A stretch of DNA of 64,000 nucleotides from Saccharothrix luteola (lineage in GTDB: Bacteria; Actinomycetota; Actinomycetes; Mycobacteriales; Pseudonocardiaceae). The DNA lies in NCBI RefSeq assembly GCF_020859565.1, contig NZ_JAJHUO010000039.1, positions 33,940-97,939 on the forward strand, in the 5' to 3' direction. Every line of letters starts with the position of its first letter. The first letter of the stretch is position 1. Position numbers and translations under genes: made by a program. The notes beneath the pieces are model-generated. The model searched no databases. It saw only the letters and a program-made list of their open reading frames with translations, and was not told the DNA's origin. Below are positions 1 to 8,848 of the stretch, piece after piece.

Positions 1-1167
1 ACCGCGGCCTCGGCGGCCGTGAAGCTGGCCGAGGCGGGTCACCAGGAGCAGGCCGGGCGGCTGGTTGAACGGGCGCTCGAGTTCGCTCACTCGGACAACC
101 ACCTGGAGCCGCTGGTGTCGACGCTGGTGTCGGCCGCAAATGCCTCGGCGCAGGTGGGGCTCCGCGATCAAGCCGTGGACCTCGTCCTGGGCGCGGAGAA
201 GGAGCTCCGGCGGCAGAAAGCACCCTTTGAACTCGCGGGGCGGGCACAAGTGGCGATCGCGATCGGTTGGGCGCAGATCGGGCACTACGACATAGCCGTA
301 CAACGGGCCGCCGTGATGCTCGCCGCGTACCGGGAACAGGCGCTGTCCGGAATCGCCTGCGCGCTCGTGGCGAGGGGCGACCACGATCGTGCCGTGGCAC
401 TCCTCGTCGCCGAAAGCCGGATCGGCCTCCACGCCGAAGCCCTGGCGGAGGTCGCGGAAGTCATGGCCGCTTCGGGCGACAGCGTCGGCGTCGAGAAGCT
501 GCTCGACCACCTCATGGGGCTCGCCCAGGCCGAAAAACCCGTCCCCGCGGGCCGGATCCTGTTGTGGGTGGCGAGGGTCCTCGTCATGATTGGGAACCGC
601 GGGAAGGCCGAGGACCTGGTTCGCGGGATGTTCGACCGCCTGCACCGGGACGATCTGCGGTTCCTCGATCAGGACATGGCGCTGTTGCTCAGCCGGGTGC
701 TGGCGGACGTCGGGGACCACGAGCGGGCGCTGCGGGTCGCCCGTGAGGTCGCGAACCTCCGAGATCAGGCGAAGGCGCTGGCGACGCTGGCGGAGGCGCT
801 GGCGGTTGCCGGGCAGCACGACCAGGCGATGCGATTGGTCGATGAAGTGCTCGAGATCGGGTTGCTGCCCGACCGAAATGTGCGAGACCTCATCGCGGAA
901 CAGCTCGCGACCGCGAGCTTCATGGCCGGTCGTTACGACACGGCAGCGGCAGCGGTCCAGTCGATGATCGGAGCAGACGACCGTTGCCGGGCGCTGATGC
1001 GGCTCGCGCACGCACCCGTCGCGCCGGAGCACGCGCCGCAGGCCCCGCGCTTCGCGGCACAGGCGTTGCGGAACGGGCACTGGAGCACGGCACTGGACGA
1101 CCTCGCCGCCGTCTCGATCCCCACCCTGCTGGCGATGGCGGAGGAGTTCACCGCGTTGGCGGACTGA
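1..1167 (+). CDS. helical-repeat (TPR/HEAT-like) protein, 3' part
   Basis: The reading frame is open from the first base to a TGA at 1165-1167, so only the C-terminal part of a longer protein is in view; the GTG at 19 is not necessarily its start. The ~380 residues are almost all amphipathic helix pairs with recurring patterns such as AxAGxHDQA, VGDHERAL and GRYDTAAAA, about 35-40 residues apart, as in TPR or HEAT-like arrays. No catalytic motif is visible. In actinomycetes such arrays often form the C-terminal sensor half of STAND NTPases, and two further STAND-type proteins lie nearby, so this may be the tail of another. That role is inference. Confidence 0.6.
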   Translation, partial: TAASAAVKLAEAGHQEQAGRLVERALEFAHSDNHLEPLVSTLVSAANASAQVGLRDQAVDLVLGAEKELRRQKAPFELAGRAQVAIAIGWAQIGHYDIAVQRAAVMLAAYREQALSGIACALVARGDHDRAVALLVAESRIGLHAEALAEVAEVMAASGDSVGVEKLLDHLMGLAQAEKPVPAGRILLWVARVLVMIGNRGKAEDLVRGMFDRLHRDDLRFLDQDMALLLSRVLADVGDHERALRVAREVANLRDQAKALATLAEALAVAGQHDQAMRLVDEVLEIGLLPDRNVRDLIAEQLATASFMAGRYDTAAAAVQSMIGADDRCRALMRLAHAPVAPEHAPQAPRFAAQALRNGHWSTALDDLAAVSIPTLLAMAEEFTALAD

Positions 1168-1181
1168 GGCGACGTCCCCGG

Positions 1182-1454
1182 TCAGCACCTGCCGGTCGTC
1201 ACCGCCACCGGTGGTGGGGTGAGGCGTTGGCGGACGACCTCGAACGGTTCCAGGGCGGGGTGGCCGCTCAGCCAGCCGAACCACGCGTCCTTCAGGGCCG
1301 GGTGTTCCTGTTGCAGGTAGGGGCGGTCGGCCTGGCTGCGGTGCAGCTCGATGGCGCGCTGCCGCAAGCGGGCCACGTGCTCGGTGACCGGGTGGAAGGC
1401 CGTCGGCGTGAACGACTGGCCGCTGCTCGGCTTCCGGTACCAGCACAGGCTCAC
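1182..1454 (-). pseudogene. small unrecognised ORF, probably a gene remnant
   Basis: A 90-codon frame whose middle (about residues 20-75, containing HVARLRQRAIELHR and HPALKDAWFGWLSGHP) reads like genuine helical protein. Its first ~10 residues are antisense to the MFS fragment on the other strand. This looks like the 3' end of an older gene joined by deletion to the MFS remnant. I do not recognise the family. Confidence 0.3.
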
Positions 1455-1824
1455 CCCCGACCGCTACGGCCGCCCCACCATCGCTGCGGGGTCCGGCGTC
1501 ACCCTGCTCGCCGTCAGCGTCATCGCCGCCACCGCGCCCGGCGACTCCGTCGCCCTGCTCGCCCTCGCCTTGGCGCTGCTCGGCCTGGGCTGGAACTTCG
1601 GCCTCGTCTCCGGCACCGCCATCATCACCGATACCGTGCCCCTGGCCACCCGAGCCAAGCCCCAGGGCACGATCGACGTCTCCATCGCCATCGCCGGCGC
1701 CACCGGCGGACTCGCATCCGGCCTCGTCGTCGGCACCGCCGGCTACCCGGTCCTCGCCCTGGCCGGCGGCCTGCTCTCTCTGGCTATCCTGCCCGCTTTC
1801 GCCGTTGGCGCCCGCAACCGGTGA
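1423..1824 (+). pseudogene. MFS transporter C-terminal remnant
   Basis: The frame begins abruptly inside a major-facilitator signature (RLTPDRYGRPT resembles the loop between TM helices in MFS drug exporters). It continues through about four hydrophobic segments (VTLLAVSVIAATAPG, LLALALALLGLGWNFGLVSG, IAIAGATGGLASGLVVG, LALAGGLLSLAILPAF) to a TGA at 1822-1824. The N-terminal ~250 residues of a normal MFS protein are missing. Upstream in the same frame is unrelated sequence antisense to the 1182-1454 ORF, so the 5' end was lost by deletion. Confidence 0.7.
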
Positions 1825-2016
1825 ACCTTAGGTAGCCGCACGTCCGGCACCCGAGGCGTTGCTGTCGATCGCAAGCCCGTACGTGACACGCCGTCCGGCC
1901 TTCCGGCCGCACCGACCAGGCGACGATGCCTACGTCCAGAGCAGGTGCTTGCCGGCGTGGACGAGTCCCAGGTGCTGACTCACCTGGAGCCGGGTATGGA
2001 CCGGTCGCTGTCCATG

Positions 2017-4260
2017 TCATAGCCCTTCGGCGAGCAATTGCTCGCCGTTTGGAACCTTCCCCTCGTGGGCGAGGGCGACGAGTCGCTGACCGCAGTGCTC
2101 GTCGCCCTTTCGTGTCCGGTCGAGCAGTTCGCCGTGCCGGCCGTGTTCGGCGAGCAGTGCCGCCAGCTCCCGGCCGGCGTGGTCGAGGCCGGTGTCGGCC
2201 AGCTCGCGCAACGCGTTGAGGTTGCCCGCCAGGGCCAGTCGCTTCGGGATCCACTCCTGTGCCCAGGGCTTGCCCTTTACCAGCATCAGCGCCTCCGACC
2301 AGCGGCCCTTATCGGCGAAAAGATTCGCCAACTGCTCCTGTCGTTGGCCCACGCGCCATTCGACAAATTTAGGGAACACGCTGCCCCGCAGGAATCGGAT
2401 GCCCCCAGCGCGCTCGTCTTTCGACTTCGACAGTGCCTCCGCTGCGGTCGCGCCGGTGACCAGCTTGATCGCCAGCTCGTCCTCGCCCCGGTCGACCAGG
2501 GCGGCCAGTAGCCGGTCGGTCGGTGGATGACCGGCCTTCACAAGATCCGACACCACTGCTTCGGCGTCGGCCTGGTCGTCGGTGGCTAGGGTGTGGGCGG
2601 CCAAGTTGGCGATGGCTTCGGGAATGTCGGTCGCCGCGAGCTGGCGCAGTCGGTCGACGTTGCCCGCTGCGGCGAACCGCTCCGCCAGCCAGGCGCTGGC
2701 CCAGCTGGCCGGCTCGGCGCGCACGATGTCCAGCGCCTCGTCCCACCTCCCGCTGTCGGCCAGTACGTCGGCCAGCCGCTGCCACCGGCCGTTCGACGAT
2801 TGCCACAACACCCCGCCCGCATCGTGGGGCGAGGCGGCTACGGCCAGCTTGTCGGCCGGTGAGAGGTCCGCCCAGGAGCCGCGGTCCTCCAGCAGATCGA
2901 GGAACATCTGGCGGTGCGGGAGCCAGGGGCGTTGCAGTACTTCGGCTGTCTCGTGGGTGCGGATGTGGGGCGGTTCGCGGTCCAGCAGTTCGCGGACCTC
3001 GTCAACCCGGCCGTGCGCGATCAGCACGCTCATCATCCGCACCGCCGTCGTGGTGGAGCCAGTGGCGGTGGCCGTGCGGTAGAGCGGGTCGGCGTGGCGG
3101 TAGCGCAGGCGGTGGTAGGCGCTGCGGGCCAGTCGGAACCGGTCCTCGGGGTCGTGGGCGTGGGCCATGAGTGCGTCCCAGAGAGAGTCCGGGGTGAGGG
3201 CGCGCCTGCGGGTGAACCGGCCGTGCTGGTCCAGGTAGTCGTGCAGGTGGTAGCCGTCGGGTGGTCCCACGCCGCGGTGGAGGCGTTTCGGGATGAGCGC
3301 GGCCACGCCGAGCCGGGTGGCCGTGGCGGTCTTCAGGCCGATCTCGAACCATGTCTCCGGCGCGTCCACGCGGTCGTCGTCGGCCAGGTAGTCGGGTGCG
3401 GCGGCGGTCAGAAGCGCGGTGGTGAGCAGGGCGTGGTGACCCAGCCGCCGCGCGTCGAGAGCCGCGGTCAGGATGGCGGTCGCGTACCGGTCCTCCGGGG
3501 TGTCCGGGTGCTCGTAGCGCTCGACCACGGCCGTACCGCCCGCGATCGCTTGGACGACTTCGCCGTCGTGCGCGGTCGCGAGGGCCTTCGCCAGCCGGGG
3601 GTCGGTCGGGGCGGTGGCCATCTGCGCGGTGGTGAACCGCTTGGCGACTCGGATCCGCGTGACGCGGTGGTGCAGCAGGTTGCGTGCCTGGGGCTGGTTC
3701 GGGCCGGTCAGGGTCGACCAGTATTGCGGCCACAGGGTGCCCACGACGATGAACGGGCCGGGGAGTTTGAGCAGGGTGCGCAGTGCGGCAGCCGCGCGTT
3801 CGCCGTGGGTGTCGAGCAGGTGGTTCTGGGTCTCGTTAAGCCACAACACCGTGCCGGGTTCGACGCCGTTGGCCAGCAAGTGCAGCAGGTCCTCGGCCGT
3901 GCGGGGGTAGAGCAGCGGCCAAGTGCCCAGCTCAGCGGCGATCGCCTCATACAACGCGCGGGTCTTGCCCGTGGACGACTCGCCGGTCAGCACCACCATC
4001 GCGGTGCGCTTCGCCGTGAGCATCTCGGCGAGCGCCCGGTCGTGCTCGCGCGGTAGGTACGTCGGGAGGTCCGGGAGCCCGGTGCCGCCGACGGTGACAG
4101 CCCGGTGCACGTCCAGGTCGAATGGGTGCCACTCACTGATCGGTCGTGCTGGCGAGGGAGCGCCGCGCCGCGCGTGCATGTGCACACCACCGACGATTGA
4201 CCCGGCCTGGACGACAACGGCCGCTTCGCCGGACATCTCGATACGCACCGGATCGGACAC
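2017..4260 (-). CDS. STAND-like P-loop NTPase with helical repeats and N-terminal RHIM/BASS-like motif
   Basis: 747 residues from a GTG at 4260 (an in-frame ATG lies at codon 9). Residues ~13-28 read AVVVQAGSIVGGVHMH, matching the short motif (V-V-Q-A-G ... G-V-H) found at the N-termini of actinobacterial NLR-like NTPases, compared in the literature with amyloid-forming RHIM/BASS motifs. A Walker A (GESSTGKTRALYEAI, ~residues 94-108) and a Walker B-like strand (GTVLWLNETQNHL) follow. The C-terminal ~350 residues are helical repeats (GRWDEALDIVRAEP, GRWSEALMLVKGKP). This is the usual switch design: recruiting motif, NTPase, sensor repeats. A conflict-signalling role is inferred. No effector gene is adjacent. 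Confidence 0.7.
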   Translation of the reverse strand: MSDPVRIEMSGEAAVVVQAGSIVGGVHMHARRGAPSPARPISEWHPFDLDVHRAVTVGGTGLPDLPTYLPREHDRALAEMLTAKRTAMVVLTGESSTGKTRALYEAIAAELGTWPLLYPRTAEDLLHLLANGVEPGTVLWLNETQNHLLDTHGERAAAALRTLLKLPGPFIVVGTLWPQYWSTLTGPNQPQARNLLHHRVTRIRVAKRFTTAQMATAPTDPRLAKALATAHDGEVVQAIAGGTAVVERYEHPDTPEDRYATAILTAALDARRLGHHALLTTALLTAAAPDYLADDDRVDAPETWFEIGLKTATATRLGVAALIPKRLHRGVGPPDGYHLHDYLDQHGRFTRRRALTPDSLWDALMAHAHDPEDRFRLARSAYHRLRYRHADPLYRTATATGSTTTAVRMMSVLIAHGRVDEVRELLDREPPHIRTHETAEVLQRPWLPHRQMFLDLLEDRGSWADLSPADKLAVAASPHDAGGVLWQSSNGRWQRLADVLADSGRWDEALDIVRAEPASWASAWLAERFAAAGNVDRLRQLAATDIPEAIANLAAHTLATDDQADAEAVVSDLVKAGHPPTDRLLAALVDRGEDELAIKLVTGATAAEALSKSKDERAGGIRFLRGSVFPKFVEWRVGQRQEQLANLFADKGRWSEALMLVKGKPWAQEWIPKRLALAGNLNALRELADTGLDHAGRELAALLAEHGRHGELLDRTRKGDEHCGQRLVALAHEGKVPNGEQLLAEGL

Positions 4261-4403
4261 GCGCCCGACGCTACGGAATCTCGCCGCGCTTCACCACGGG
4301 CACCGTGGAGGTGCCCGGCGGGCCGTCACCTCGTGTCGACATGTGTGCAACCACGCGGCCTTGCGCGGGCCTGGGGCTCGGCCACCGCGTTCACCGTCTC
4401 GGC

Positions 4404-4691
4404 CTTCTGGAGGCCGGCTTCGCGGTGCCGCGATTGGCGATCGCCGACTCGGCCGACGACCAAGGACGCAACGACTGGCCGTCGATCACCGACCTGTCCC
4501 GCAAGACCCGGCTGGACGAACGCACCGTCCAACGCCGCCTCAAACGCCTGCACGACCAGGGCCGCATCGCGATCGAGATCGGCGGCGGACGGCACCGTAA
4601 CCGCTACGCCATCCTGATGACCCCACCGCCGACCCCGTCCGGCCCAGCACCGCCACAGGATCAGTCCGCTGCACCGGTAGATCGCCGGACC
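4404..4691 (+). pseudogene. HTH (HTH_36-like) domain remnant
   Basis: Frame 3 here encodes a recognisable winged-helix block, AIADSADDQGRNDWPSIT followed by LSRKTRLDERTVQRRLKRL and DQGRIAIEI, as at the N-terminus of actinobacterial replication- or plasmid-associated HTH_36 proteins. The expected start and first helix are absent, the sequence just upstream does not read as coding in any frame, and downstream it dissolves into low-complexity Pro/Arg. I read it as a decayed fragment. Confidence 0.45.
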
Positions 4692-4801
4692 AGCTGTGCT
4701 CTCCCGTTGAGGCCGCACCCGAGAATCGGACCGGAGATCCGACCCCGTCGACTCGTGGCCGTCGTCGTCCAGGTTGTGCAGCGCCATGACGGAGCCGGTC
4801 G

Positions 4802-5707
4802 TCAGAATCGCCAGTTCACCTGGATCCGTTCGGCGACCGTTGCTCCGTCGGGGTTGACGACGGCGGACTCCAGCATCACGAGGAAGAGCAGACGTAGGTC
4901 GTCGTCGTCCATATCCGGCACCGTCTCGTCGTCGAGCTGTTCGAGGCGCTCGGTGCCGCCGAGTTCCTCGAACTCGTCTGCGAACTCCCCGAGCAGCGCT
5001 TCTGGGTCCTGGCTGATCGCCCCAGCGGCGCGTGTGAGGAGTCCGGGGTGGGTGTCGAGGCGTTCGGCGATCAGGGCGAGCACGTACTCGTCCGCGTCGT
5101 CGGCGTCGATGTCGTTGCCGTGGTCCATGGCGGCGGGAAGCGCCATGTCGCGGAGGTACGCGACGACGTCTTCGCCGGTTTCCTCGCATCGGGCGACGAG
5201 CACCTGGTGCGCCAGTTGTGTGAGCGCGATCAGGTAGGAGGCGGCGGTCGGTCCGGTTCCGAGGTTGGTCGTCAGTACCGGCGCGATGTCGTCGGCGGGT
5301 CGTTGCCCGCTGTAGACCTGGGCGTACACCCGGGCGGTCGCGAGAACCCGGTGCCATGGCTCGGGAAGGTCGGCTTCGTCGTCCGCGAGTTCGGCCGCGA
5401 CATCGTCGAGGACTTCGGCCGGCTGCATGTCGTGGATCTCGGCGATGACCTCGCAACCGGCCACGATGAATCGGGAGTGGAGGACGACGGCGGTCAGAGC
5501 CTGGCTCGCCGTGTCGTCCACGGATTCGTCGAGCAGTGCTGGCAGGTCGTCGGGTGTGGAGTGCATCGCCGTCACCAGGGCCACGGCGTGTCGGACGGAG
5601 TCCACCGCCATGCCCGCGGCGTTCGGCGCCCGGGTCGCGCCTGCCGCGCGCACGCGCCGTTTGCTCTGTCTGCGGCGGTCCTTCTTCCTGCGGTTGGCTT
5701 TGCTCAC
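4802..5707 (-). CDS. acidic helical protein of unknown function
   Basis: 301 residues. The N-terminus is very basic (KANRRKKDRRRQSKRR), and the rest is unusually acidic and helical with stretches such as DIDADDADEY and DETVPDMDDDDLRLL near the C-terminus. No signal peptide, membrane segment or catalytic motif is seen. Charge segregation (basic tail, acidic body) suggests nucleic-acid or ribosome contact through the tail, but this is speculation. It stands alone between the HTH remnant and the first integrase module. Confidence 0.65.
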   Translation of the reverse strand: MSKANRRKKDRRRQSKRRVRAAGATRAPNAAGMAVDSVRHAVALVTAMHSTPDDLPALLDESVDDTASQALTAVVLHSRFIVAGCEVIAEIHDMQPAEVLDDVAAELADDEADLPEPWHRVLATARVYAQVYSGQRPADDIAPVLTTNLGTGPTAASYLIALTQLAHQVLVARCEETGEDVVAYLRDMALPAAMDHGNDIDADDADEYVLALIAERLDTHPGLLTRAAGAISQDPEALLGEFADEFEELGGTERLEQLDDETVPDMDDDDLRLLFLVMLESAVVNPDGATVAERIQVNWRF

Positions 5708-5854
5708 AATCCCGTCCAGACGTCGGCGCGGTCCGACACCGCTTCGGCTCGAGCGGCGACTCTATCGGCAACGAGGTCCGGACGTCCGCCTTGACACCCG
5801 TCTGGCGTCAAGGTGGACGACTGGATCAGGTGGAGCCGTCCTGCCGTTGTCGGA

Positions 5855-6268
5855 TCAGTCGACTGGTGTACCGAGCAGGGTCGTCAGTGCCCTGACCGGG
5901 TATACGGCTAGCAGTTGTAGTTGCGGTGCGCCGAGTAGTGCCACGGTGTCGCCGGTCCGGATTCCGGTCAGGTCGCGCAGGCCCGCGGGGATGAACACGT
6001 GGTGTCGGCTGTCGATCCGGTGAGGGCTGTGGGCGTCGAGTCGTATGGTGATCGTCTGGTCGCGTAGTTGGGCGGTGGTGGTCTGGTCGGGGTGCCAGTC
6101 CAGCGCGCGCAGGAGTCTGCGAGCGGGGATGCGCCCGGAGTGGTCGATCGCCGCGGTGGCCAACAGCAGATCCGTGAGGTCTGTCCGAGGTCTGGTGTCA
6201 ACCGTGATGAGCGGCGTGGACAGGTCGGGTTCGGGTGGGCTGAACAGCGGGGTCGGGCGTTCGGTCAT
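5855..6268 (-). CDS. AbrB/SpoVT-like DNA-binding protein coupled to integrase 1
   Basis: 137 residues from the ATG at 6268. That ATG overlaps the TGA of the upstream integrase (shared ATGA), which fixes the start and implies translational coupling. The C-terminal third carries a swapped-hairpin AbrB-like pattern: HRIDSRHHVFIPAGLR followed by TGIRTGDTVALLG. The N-terminal half (ATAAIDHSGRIPARRLLRALDW) is shared with the second AbrB-like gene at 8838-9284, so both belong to one family. AbrB-fold proteins are dimeric DNA binders; a role as recombination directionality factor or integrase repressor is inferred from the pairing. Confidence 0.7.
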   Translation of the reverse strand: MTERPTPLFSPPEPDLSTPLITVDTRPRTDLTDLLLATAAIDHSGRIPARRLLRALDWHPDQTTTAQLRDQTITIRLDAHSPHRIDSRHHVFIPAGLRDLTGIRTGDTVALLGAPQLQLLAVYPVRALTTLLGTPVD

Positions 6269-7368
6269 GGCTGGAGTGGGTTGAGGATCGGGAACACGGG
6301 TAGCCCGCCTGCGGGCGGTGGTGTTGTGCTCAGGGGGTGTGGTTCGCCGGTGTAGGCGGCCAGAGCGGTGGCCAGGTCCGCGATGGTGGGTTTGGTGTAG
6401 ACGGCGGTGACGTCGTCGCTGCGCGGATGGGCATGGCCTGCGTAGCCGCGGGCGACGGAGGGGCCGTAGTGGCGTTCGACCCAGGTGAGTGTGGTGTGGC
6501 GTAGCCAGTGGGTGGAGACGTTGCGGGCGGTGACCCAGGGGAGTCGGTCCCCGAGGCGTTCCCACAGGCGGTCGTAGCGGCGGTGGTTGATCGGGTTGCC
6601 GTCGCGGTGGCGCAGCAGGGGTTCGGGGCTGGGTTTGCCGTTGCCGCGGTGTTGACGGTGGGCCAGTAGTGAGGCGATGAGGGTGGGGCTGGCGGGTTGC
6701 CAGCGGACGGTGTCGTTCTTCTCGCGTAGTTGGATCAGGCAGGTGGTGGGTTCGATGTCGTCCTCGCGGAGGGCGAGCGCGCCGCCGCGTCGGCAGGCGG
6801 TTTCCAGGTGGAGGCGGAACAGCAGGGTGTCGAGGACGGTGTCGTGGCCGCTGGTGGTGACCGCGTCGGCAAGAGCCGTCACCTCGGCTGCGCCGAGGGA
6901 CTGGCGGGTGGTGGGACGGCGTCGGGGCTTGGGGACCTTTCCGGCGGGGTTGTGTTGTGGTGGGAGCAGGTTGTCGTTGATCGCGCGGTTGTAGATGGCG
7001 CGCATGGCGGCCAGGAGGTGTTCTGCCACGGAGTGGCCGCCGCGGTCGTTGCGCCTGATCCGCCGGTTCTCGACCAGGCGGCGCATGAGTCCCTCGATCT
7101 CCGACGGGGTGACTTCATCCAGCCGCTTGTCGCCGAAGGCCTCGATGATGCGGGTCCAGTAGGTGCCGTAGGTGCGCTTGGAGCCGGTGCCCGATGCTGA
7201 GATGACGTGGGGTACGTAGTCGCGGAAGGTGGGCAGGTCCGTCGGTACCCACATGAGGTCTTCGGGCGTGAGGCCGAGTTGGGAGATCAGCAGGCGGGCG
7301 GCGCGGACGGTCGTGGGGTCGGTGCTCAACGAATCCTCGTATGGGTGGTATGCGACTGGGGTTCCCAT
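6265..7368 (-). CDS. tyrosine recombinase/integrase 1
   Basis: 367 residues from the ATG at 7368. The catalytic set is complete: Arg in TACRRGGALALR, the HxLRH box (HWLRHTTLTWVERHY), a second His in GYAGHAHPR, and the nucleophile Tyr in AVYTKP. The N-terminal core-binding region (TFRDYVPHVISASG to IIEAFGDKRLDEVTPSEIEGL) is normal. An upstream extension of the frame is antisense to the XRE gene and is rejected. It shares extended identity with integrase 2 (ETACRR.GAL, HTTLTWVERHY, YTGEPHPL) and overlaps the AbrB-like gene. Divergent from the XRE gene across a GTACCA repeat, which may be its operator. Confidence 0.85.
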   Translation of the reverse strand: MGTPVAYHPYEDSLSTDPTTVRAARLLISQLGLTPEDLMWVPTDLPTFRDYVPHVISASGTGSKRTYGTYWTRIIEAFGDKRLDEVTPSEIEGLMRRLVENRRIRRNDRGGHSVAEHLLAAMRAIYNRAINDNLLPPQHNPAGKVPKPRRRPTTRQSLGAAEVTALADAVTTSGHDTVLDTLLFRLHLETACRRGGALALREDDIEPTTCLIQLREKNDTVRWQPASPTLIASLLAHRQHRGNGKPSPEPLLRHRDGNPINHRRYDRLWERLGDRLPWVTARNVSTHWLRHTTLTWVERHYGPSVARGYAGHAHPRSDDVTAVYTKPTIADLATALAAYTGEPHPLSTTPPPAGGLPVFPILNPLQP

Positions 7369-7416
7369 GGCGCTGAGCTGCACGATTGATCTTGCTCGAC
7401 CCAGGGGCGAGAAGTT

Positions 7417-7456
7417 GTACCACTGTTGGTACGGACTCGCACGGCGACGAGTACCA
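7417..7456. promoter_or_regulatory. GTACCA repeats between divergent integrase and XRE genes
   Basis: GTACCA at 7417-7422 and its inverted copy TGGTAC at 7427-7432 form a palindrome with a 4-nt spacer; a third GTACCA lies at 7451-7456. The site sits between the integrase start (7368, minus) and the preferred XRE start (7468, plus), a common place for an XRE operator. Regulator identity is inferred from position only. Confidence 0.45.
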
Positions 7457-7467
7457 ACGTTGCCCCC

Positions 7468-7713
7468 GTGCCTGCGTCGCCGGTTCATCCGCACCTCGCG
7501 GAGAACCGTGCGCGGTTCGGCCACCGCCTTGCGGCTCTGCGCCTGGATCGCGAGTGGACTCAGGAGCAGCTGGCTGAGGCCAGCGGATTCGACCGCAAGA
7601 CGATCAACCGGATCGAGAACGGCCGGCACTCGCCCAGCCTCGACCGCGTGTTCGTCCTGGCTGACGCCCTCGGAGTCGCTCCTCTTGAACTGTTCCGTTG
7701 GCCAGACTCGTGA
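7468..7713 (+). CDS. XRE-family HTH regulator
   Basis: 81 residues from the GTG at 7468. A TTG at 7426 is possible but lies inside the putative operator. A single Cro/CI-type HTH covers most of the protein: RLAALRLDREWTQEQLAEAS, then the recognition helix DRKTINRIENG and the usual HSPSLDRVFVLADALGV tail. It is divergent from integrase 1 with only ~100 bp between them, so it probably controls that gene and itself, as in phage- and ICE-type switches. Confidence 0.75.
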   Translation: MPASPVHPHLAENRARFGHRLAALRLDREWTQEQLAEASGFDRKTINRIENGRHSPSLDRVFVLADALGVAPLELFRWPDS

Positions 7714-7840
7714 TTCGCCCCATCGTGTAGGCACACAGCGTCCAGAGCGGAGAGTGCCGGTCGACGGAGCGGCACCCGACGACCGGCACTCGCGGCTGCG
7801 GCTATCTGCGACCGTGATCACCTGCATGGGTGATCGGCGA

Positions 7841-8848
7841 TCACAGGCGGCCCAGCTCGGCGAGGGGATGAGGCTCGCCGGTGTAGGCAGACAACGCTCG
7901 CGCCACCTCCTGCGGCATGCCCTTGATGTAGGTCAGGGTCGAACCGCCCTTGGTGTCGGTATGTCCCGCGTAGGCCCGAGCAACGGCGTAGCTGTAGTGC
8001 CGTTCCACCCATGTAAGGGTGGTATGACGCATCCAGTGCGCGGAGACGCCCAGCTTCGCCGCCCACGGAAGCCTGGCCTGCACGCGCTTCCACATCAGGT
8101 CGTAGCGTCGCCGGGTCAACGGTGTGCCGTTCGCGTTCCGCAGGAGCTGGTCGCCGGGGTGTCGTACTCCACGCGACTGGGCGTGCTCCAGCAAGCTCGC
8201 CACCATGGTGGGACTGATCGGTTGCCAACGCTCCGTCCCGAACTTCTCGCGCAACCGCACCGCACAGGATTCGGTGTCCAAATCCGCCAACCGAAGGCTC
8301 AGTGCTCCCGACCTGCGGCACGCGGTCTCGCTGTGCAGCCGCAGCAGCAGCGAGTCCAGAGGTACGTCCCTGCCGGTGGTGACCACTACATGGTTGATGG
8401 CCAGCAACTCCTTGCTTCTCAACGCGCGCCGAGTGCTGGGCAGACGTCGCGGCACCTTCACCTCCCAGGCCGGGTTCCAGCCGCGGGGAAGTAGGCCGTC
8501 GGCGATGGCCATCCGGAAGAACGTCCGCATGGCTCGGACAGCACTCTCACCCGCGTACCTGCCGCCGCGGGTGTTGGAGCGCAGTTTGGCCTCGCGGGCG
8601 CCCTGCTGCTGCAGGATCAGCACATCGGTCACGGTGACCTGGTTGAGCCGGCGGTCAGCGAGGTTGACCTCTGCTCGTCGCCAGTGCGCCTGGTATGCCT
8701 TCAGCTGCCAGTTCGATGCCGCCGCCCGTACCTGCGGCATGTACTCGGCAACGGTGGGGACCGCCCTTGCGGACAGATCCGACAACGTGATGCCCAGCTC
8801 GGAGAGGAGACGACGTACCAGCTCCGCCTTGTCGAAGTCACCAGCCAC
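7841..8848 (-). CDS. tyrosine recombinase/integrase 2
   Basis: 335 residues. Catalytic residues are present: TACRRSGALSLR (Arg), HWMRHTTLTWVERHY (HxxR), AYAGHTDTKG (His) and TLTYIKG (Tyr). It overlaps the 3' end of the AbrB-like gene by 11 bp, so the pair is one transcript. It is a diverged paralogue of integrase 1, with the order reversed: here AbrB precedes integrase, there it follows. The tRNA-Leu 3' remnant at 9486-9540 lies ~200 bp upstream of the pair and is a candidate att site for one of these enzymes. Confidence 0.85.
   Translation of the reverse strand: MAGDFDKAELVRRLLSELGITLSDLSARAVPTVAEYMPQVRAAASNWQLKAYQAHWRRAEVNLADRRLNQVTVTDVLILQQQGAREAKLRSNTRGGRYAGESAVRAMRTFFRMAIADGLLPRGWNPAWEVKVPRRLPSTRRALRSKELLAINHVVVTTGRDVPLDSLLLRLHSETACRRSGALSLRLADLDTESCAVRLREKFGTERWQPISPTMVASLLEHAQSRGVRHPGDQLLRNANGTPLTRRRYDLMWKRVQARLPWAAKLGVSAHWMRHTTLTWVERHYSYAVARAYAGHTDTKGGSTLTYIKGMPQEVARALSAYTGEPHPLAELGRL

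Noticed and set aside
4326..5771. 481-codon minus-strand frame
   Set aside because: Arg/Pro-rich, no motif, overlaps the better-supported 4802-5707 gene and the HTH remnant.
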